Source: Lytechinus pictus
Lineage: Eukaryota; Echinodermata; Echinoidea; Temnopleuroida; Toxopneustidae
Direction: 5' to 3'
Length of the DNA: 64,000 bases
NCBI RefSeq assembly: GCF_037042905.1
Contig: NC_087249.1
Coordinates: 17,197,401-17,261,400, forward strand
Positions within the stretch are counted from its first letter, which is position 1. Each line of letters begins with the position of its first letter. Shown in pieces: positions 59,001 to 64,000 of the stretch. A model generated the notes under the pieces. The model was not told the DNA's origin, searched no databases, and saw only the letters and a list, made by a program, of their open reading frames with translations. Position numbers and translations under genes: made by a program.

Positions 59001-61279
59001 GTATGCCCAGTTGGTCAGATATACACAATAGTTAAATCCCTGCGTATATAATGTTACTTGTCAGCACATGAGTGATAAGGTGTGAATCATACTCGCTGCA
59101 CTCCCTTGCAGACTCACACTGTATGGCGTGATGCCCTTAGTCTGTGCAGCACCCCATTGTCTGCTAATGTTTGCATCTGCATGATTCTCATACAATGGCC
59201 ACAAAGTTTATATCTGCATTGCATAAACAGATATGTTCATTAAATTTCTTATTCAAACTGGTGAATCAACATTGAATTTTAAGTATTTCATGCCATAGTC
59301 TCGAATTGCAGCCTTTCTCATCAAAATCCCTGAATCATGTGTAAAGTGAGTGCATATGGCATATGCAGACACTGGCAACAATGTTTTTTTCAATTCGAAA
59401 ATGCCTGGCTGCAACTATTTTTTTCATAGAAAATCATATATTTCTCTCACTTTTTTAATGAAATTTTGGCACACTTACCCTCACCAAATGTGGAACAAAA
59501 TAATTTTGTGGAATCCATGTTTAATCAGACATGGCAAAATCTAAAAGCTAAACAGTTAAATTGTAATTTTTGGAACAACTTGTTACAAATTAATCTGGGA
59601 AAATCTACTCAGATACATACTGGCTACCTTTCATTAAATCAAAACTAGATCTAGATCTATTTGGAAGTTTGAGCAAAAAGACCTTGCCAAAATTGTAAAT
59701 CCTAGTTAAGTTAAAAAACGCTCCCAGAATCCCATCTACCTGACACAGCAATTTGCCATAGATCTACAGATCTAGACAGCTAAAATTGATGTGTAGGCAG
59801 GGATCTTCATGTTGCAACAATAGATTGCATGCAACTTGCAAAGGAACTAGCATTTTTTTACAAGTGATTTGTCTTTTTGATTATTTTCATTTGAATATTT
59901 TGATTGCACATATTATTTTTTGTTCAATTTGCAAAAAGACCTCAGGCCACATACACACATCATGAATGATGCATCAGAATGATAAATCCGCTGTTTCAGA
60001 GGGATTTTTCTACATTTTCTGAATTTTTGTTCTCCTACACAAAGAGATGACGGCCATTGGGCTTGTAATGGTGGAGCCAAAAAACGCCGAAAAAATAAAC
60101 TTAAAGGACAAGTCCACCCCAACAAAAAATTGATTCGAATAAAAAGAGAAAAATCCAACAAGCATAACACTGAAAATTTCATCAAAATCGGATGTAAAAT
60201 AAGAAAGTTATGACATTTTAAAGTTTCGCTTAATTTCACAAAACTGTTTTATTCACATCCTTGTCAGGATGCAAATGAGGAGAGTGATGACATCACTCAC
60301 TCACTATTTCTTTTATATTTTATTATATGAAATGTGAAATATTCAAATTTTCCACCTGTTGTCCTGTGAAACGATTAATTCATCCCTGAACATGTGGAAT
60401 TAGCATTGTTTAATACTATATGGTTCAATCAAGTTGGTCCTTGTCAAATCTGTAAAAAATGAAATATTGTATAATTCAAACAATAAAAAACAAAAGAAAT
60501 AGTGAGTGAGGGACATCATCGACTGTGACATTTGCATGTCACTGAGTTGTGCATATTACTGTTTTGTGGAAAATACCGGTAAGCGAAACTTTAAAATATC
60601 TTAACTTTCTTATTTTACATCCAATTTTGATGAAATTTTAAGCATTATGCTTGTTTGATTTTTCTCTATTTATTCAAATCAACATTTTTCAGGGGTGGAC
60701 TTGACCTTTAAAAGGAAAAAAAGAACCCAGTGACTTAATTACTTAGCTTCGGGCCTTTTGGCTGTCGCGCAACTCCCACTTCCCTGGTTTATCCCACTCA
60801 TTCAATGAACAAGGTTATGATATAACGGTTTATCCAAACTTTATACATAAACATATGGCCATTGAGTCCCTGTAACAAGTTACAGATCAAATTAGAACTT
60901 CAGTCTCTGTGATTGGTGAATGGAGCCAACAGAGTTCAGCAGCAGAATAATCAATAAGACAATAACAGTCAGAGACCGAAGCTTATTTTGGTCTAATCCC
61001 AGACAAAAATAGACATGATACCGGAGGGGTGGGGGCACTTCCATTGACAATGGGAAATTATGCGTGTAATTTATTAAGGGCAGGAATTCTTACCCAAATC
61101 CTTGTACTTATGTTATTGTTAACTTAACATGCAGTGACAGTCAGTGCACTGACACAGTGGTGGAGGCTCAACTAACACAAAGTTGAATAGGTGGGACATA
61201 TGTAACTCATACGCACCTGATTCAGCGTATTTCTTGCAACTCTACGATAGATAAGCTGGCGGAGTGACAAAGAAGACAT
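55875..61279 (-). CDS. FXN: frataxin, 5 coding exons
   Basis: Mitochondrial matrix protein that stimulates cysteine desulfurase-based Fe-S cluster assembly. Exons (- strand) are 61279-61217, 58648-58479, 57350-57230, 56645-56548 and 56019-55875: 597 nt, 198 codons, against 210 in human. Introns are GT-AG with consistent phase. The leader [16 protein letters not shown] is a typical Arg/Ser mitochondrial signal. An acidic helix follows ([18 protein letters not shown]84, E86, D90, D94, E98, E101, D105). The sheet has GVLTV, then [26 protein letters not shown] and the final helix. N136, Q138, Q143, W145 and R155 correspond to human N146, Q148, Q153, W155 and R165, which are positions of disease variants or partner binding. 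Residues 22-78 are variable, as in other animals. Convergent with ACER. Confidence 0.96.
56330..56445. repeat. (ATT)n microsatellite in FXN intron 4
   Basis: Interrupted ATT/TTA run with palindromic character (TAATAATT-type), ~115 bp. Confidence 0.9.
56548..56645 (-). CDS. FXN: FXN coding exon 4
   Basis: After TTTCACAG. Codons 119-150 plus two bases; contains the most conserved frataxin block, [18 protein letters not shown]. Donor GTATGG. Confidence 0.97.
57128..57151. repeat. poly-G tract in FXN intron 3
   Basis: A G-run of about 20-23, on the + strand (C-rich in the frataxin transcript), ~80 bp past the exon 3 donor. Confidence 0.9.
57230..57350 (-). CDS. FXN: FXN coding exon 3
   Basis: After TTCTTACAG. 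Completes Ala78, then codons 79-118: the acidic first helix and FDVMYS. Donor GTGAGT chosen over an upstream GTGTGA because it keeps phase with exon 4. Confidence 0.95.
57419..58012. mobile_element. 594-bp TTAA-flanked MITE in FXN intron 2 (copy 2 of 3)
   Basis: TTAA at 57415-57418 and 58013-58016 flanks inverted ends AGGTCAAGTTCACCCC and GGGGTGAACTTGTCCT. Inverted copies continue inward for ~150 bp or more (ATCAAAATTGGATGTAAAAT / ATTTTACATCCGATTTTGAT). Confidence 0.85.
58479..58648 (-). CDS. FXN: FXN coding exon 2
   Basis: After TGTTTTAG. Codons 22-77 plus two bases: the variable linker between signal peptide and fold. Supported by open frame, GTAAGT donor and phase match on both sides rather than by conservation. 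Confidence 0.85.
60105..60707. mobile_element. 603-bp TTAA-flanked MITE in FXN intron 1 (copy 3 of 3)
   Basis: TTAA at 60101-60104 and 60708-60711; ends AGGACAAGTCCACCCC and GGGGTGGACTTGACCT. Inner halves are inverted copies. Closest to the copies at 57419 and 3559. Confidence 0.85.
61217..61279 (-). CDS. FXN: FXN coding exon 1
   Basis: Codons 1-21, Arg/Ser/Leu-rich without acidic residues, as expected for a mitochondrial presequence. Donor CAG|GTGCGT, phase 0 with exon 2. Position is inferred from leader character and splice fit. Confidence 0.8.
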
Positions 61280-61750
61280 TTGAAATTGTCTCATTATTGG
61301 AAACATGCTTGCTGTTTCGGATGATAATAGCTCTTTCGGTGAAAAATACACAAGTTACTTCTCCAAATTACGAGTTTCAGAAATCGTCTTTCAATTTTAT
61401 TGACGCCCTCACTCGACTTACTGAGGAGAACTATGATGTGAGAAACTATTTTAGGCGATTCAACAATAAATGAGCTGAGAAATCTCTTTCCTCCCTTGGT
61501 CTTAATATTGATTTTAAATGCCACTTAACGGATCATTTCATGGTGCACAATGTAAGTTTTACGATGTATTATAAAGAGAAAGACAATGTTATGGATTAAG
61601 TATTTTTTTTAGCTGAGCCGTGCCTGTCTCGAGTTGTTGAACTTGATGTCTGACTCTGAGTCTGACTGTGTTAAACTGTTATTTGTGACTGGACTGTCAG
61701 TGGTCTGTGTGAGACTGAATCTGACTGACTGATCTGATTTTAAGTTTGAG
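61280..61750 (-). promoter_or_regulatory. region upstream of frataxin, promoter presumed
   Basis: The sequence immediately 5' of the FXN start codon. No TATA box in a convincing position. It contains a repetitive CTGACTG/GACTG patch near 61640-61740. Calling it a promoter rests only on position. Confidence 0.35.
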
Positions 61751-62217
61751 GGTGCCACGAGCCTAATTACATCAGGAGGGCTAAAGATATTCGTTCGACC
61801 CAACCCATTCGAATTTTTGTCAATTTGATATTGCTGATTGACAAAAATGTATGAATGTGATTCAAAATCTAACACTGATTCTAGAAATGGTAACTACTGA
61901 ACTTACTTCGCCCAAATTGGGAAGATAAATAAGTGATTTGGAACTATTTTTTGACTGGCGGAATAATTAGGGCTATTTCACTGTTTCAGTTGATGAATTC
62001 GATCGATTCATAGTTATCTTCATAAATGGCGATTTATTTTTAAAATGAGCTGGCTACGGTACCCTTTCCTGGTCAGATTTGGAATGTCAGATATATATCT
62101 TATCCATTGGTAGTAAACATTCCACCCTCTAATTTCACATTTATTTTTTATGAATTTTTCAGTAGTGCCATTTTAACACACAAGTCTATGGGGAATGTTT
62201 TACGCGCGTGACACCTG
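61751..62217. mobile_element. 467-bp repeat, copy 1, upstream of FXN
   Basis: Matches 63193-63659 at every position I compared. Ends GGTGCCACG and CGTGACACC are short inverted repeats with one difference, suggesting a mobile element. No ORF or clear target duplication. Confidence 0.8.
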
Positions 62218-63192
62218 TAAGTAATATGGGAAATCCCTAGTAGTGGATGGAATACCTGGCCAAACTCTTCAGTAGCAAACAGTTTCTCACTGATATCAAT
62301 ATGTTTAGTCATCAAGTGGTGCAAAAAAATGGATTTAATGGCTAGCAGGGCTACATCAGGTAAAGTTAGTAGGTCTGTGTAGCCTAGGAATGTATGTATA
62401 TTGGTCAATGTATAGAGACAAGGCCTCTTTATGTTCTGATTTATCATTGTTTTGTGTTAGTGTACATCACCTACTTAGCATTAGAAAGACCTTTAGAAAT
62501 TTCTCATGTTAAAATTGTTCTTAGGAAGGGGGTAGGTAGAGAGGAGATAGAACTTTGAGAACTGGTGCCTTCAAGAAGTCTATTTAGAAAGGGGCACAGA
62601 GTAAGGTAAGGTATCTAATAGTGCTCAACTAAGGAGGGAGGGGGGGGTGGCTGTGTGCTGCAATCTTAGTATAGCCCCCCCCCTCTTTATTAAGCCATGC
62701 CATCTATAAAATTATTTTTCTTTCTCTCTCTCTCTCCCCCCCCCCCCCTCTCTCTCTCTCTCTATGTATCTCTTCCTTTTTACATCTGAGAGGCAACAGC
62801 CCTAGGAAGATTTTGAATAGGTCAAATGCAAATATACTAAAGTAGTATCTCATTCTTTTATTGTTTCCTCATCCAATCTCATGTATATTTGGTAATTATG
62901 TTTGGGACAGTTCTGGTATCCTGATATCTACACAGAATTTACATACACTTTTATATTACAATTGATAGGGACCTATATTGTCATTGCATTCACTGTTGGG
63001 CTATATGCAGGAAGGATTTGTATACATCCATATATAGTGAAAATAACATGTATGGGTAACACATTAAAATGGGTCATTGCATAGAAAATAGGCATTTTCA
63101 ATGCATTTCTTTGTGCTAGTGTGAGTGTACAGATATAAAAGAATAGAAAAGTAGCTATTCAAAAAAATAAAATACATAAGTCACATAATATA
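62218..63192. other. intergenic stretch, no gene seen
   Basis: G-rich patch (62632-62650), C-run and (TC)n microsatellite at about 62721-62765. No exon recognised. Confidence 0.5.
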
Positions 63193-63659
63193 GGTGCCAC
63201 GAGCCTAATTACATCAGGAGGGCTAAAGATATTCGTTCGACCCAACCCATTCGAATTTTTGTCAATTTGATATTGCTGATTGACAAAAATGTATGAATGT
63301 GATTCAAAATCTAACACTGATTCTAGAAATGGTAACTACTGAACTTACTTCGCCCAAATTGGGAAGATAAATAAGTGATTTGGAACTATTTTTTGACTGG
63401 CGGAATAATTAGGGCTATTTCACTGTTTCAGTTGATGAATTCGATCGATTCATAGTTATCTTCATAAATGGCGATTTATTTTTAAAATGAGCTGGCTACG
63501 GTACCCTTTCCTGGTCAGATTTGGAATGTCAGATATATATCTTATCCATTGGTAGTAAACATTCCACCCTCTAATTTCACATTTATTTTTTATGAATTTT
63601 TCAGTAGTGCCATTTTAACACACAAGTCTATGGGGAATGTTTTACGCGCGTGACACCTG
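63193..63659. mobile_element. 467-bp repeat, copy 2
   Basis: Direct copy of 61751-62217, 1442 bp away. Flanks differ, so the boundaries GGTGCC...ACACCTG are sharp. Confidence 0.8.
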
Positions 63660-63910
63660 AGTGAAAGTTCCTGCAACTGCCTTCTGCATTCAGTTTTGAG
63701 TGCATTGCCATTTTGTCATGATTGTGTGGGGCATGGACATGATGGGTCTGCATGAGCAGCCATGACAAAGAAGCAAATCAAATGAAAAAGCTTGTTGAGA
63801 CAGAGAGAGAGAGTACTACTAGTGTACTACTACTACTAGTACTACTAATATACCGGTACTATACAAATAATGCATGCAGCCGAGTGCGTTAGTGGAAATG
63901 CAGAACACGC

Positions 63911-63993
63911 GAGGTTTCTTAGATAGGTGCCGCACTGTGCACGAGCCGCTGGCGGCGAGTGCCCAGTGTGCACCACCATCTGAAGAAACCGAG
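63911..63993. repeat. long imperfect hairpin at window end
   Basis: GGTTTCTT (63913-63920) pairs with AAGAAACC (63983-63990). Pairing continues through AGAT-GGTG and CACTG, GCAC blocks to a loop near 63948-63953, about 30 paired bases with small bulges over ~83 nt. Could be a pre-miRNA-like hairpin or a foldback element end. Confidence 0.45.
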
Positions 63994-64000
63994 CTTTCTC

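Noticed and set aside
58649..61216. A GAA repeat in frataxin intron 1, as expanded in human Friedreich ataxia
   Set aside because: Looked for and not found; intron 1 here carries a MITE, not a GAA run.
61264..61473. A 69-codon + strand frame opposite FXN exon 1
   Set aside because: Looks protein-like near its end, but it overlaps the frataxin start on the other strand, has no recognised family and no evidence of its own transcript. A bidirectional-promoter gene cannot be fully excluded.

Overview
This window looks like nuclear genomic DNA from a marine invertebrate deuterostome, most likely an echinoderm and probably a sea urchin. The grounds are two spliced, intron-rich conserved animal genes and very dense AT-rich intergenic DNA packed with MITEs, tRNA-derived SINEs, CR1/L2/Jockey-like LINEs, microsatellites and poly-G tracts. 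The species assignment is an inference from repeat style, not a database match.

Two genuine cellular genes can be reconstructed exon by exon, and they are convergent. On the + strand an alkaline ceramidase gene (ACER family; 4 coding exons, 37287-45946, 267 codons) keeps every expected Ca2+/Zn2+ site residue of the family. On the - strand a frataxin gene (FXN; 5 coding exons, 61279 down to 55875, 198 codons) has an arginine-rich mitochondrial leader and the conserved frataxin fold sequence. All their splice junctions have GT/AG ends and consistent phase. Ceramide breakdown and Fe-S cluster assembly are unrelated roles, so nothing suggests the two genes cooperate.

The left part (1-36 kb) contains no host gene that I can support. 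It is a stack of mobile elements: a region with a scattered 15-bp motif (0.2-2.0 kb); a tRNA-derived SINE split by two DNA elements (4.4-6.4 kb); poly-G and GCGAAGCGCG repeat families (7.5-11.2 kb); a decayed LINE on the - strand (about 12.9-16.9 kb) carrying a small hAT-like insertion; a 1.1-kb foldback element; a largely open LINE on the + strand (20.2-29.6 kb) cut in two by a 5.2-kb LTR element; a 0.8-kb (TAC)n higher-order array; and a third decayed LINE (33.3-35.5 kb) ending in a long (ATCA)n tail.

The LTR element (22580-27775) is the most unusual object. It has two 576-bp LTRs with no difference seen, a 4-bp target duplication and one 586-codon ORF. That ORF joins a Gag-like domain directly to the zinc-binding (H2C2) part of a Gypsy-type integrase, with no protease, reverse transcriptase, RNase H or integrase core. 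It looks like a recently moved element that borrows another element's enzymes.

The right part (36-64 kb) carries the two genes plus many short elements. These include two near-identical ~0.97-kb elements, each with four perfect AGGTCAAAGGTCA (DR1) nuclear-receptor-type sites, one in ceramidase intron 1 and one downstream. There are also three TTAA-flanked elements in or beside frataxin, a 108-bp-period tandem repeat just after the frataxin stop codon, and a 467-bp sequence present twice upstream of frataxin.
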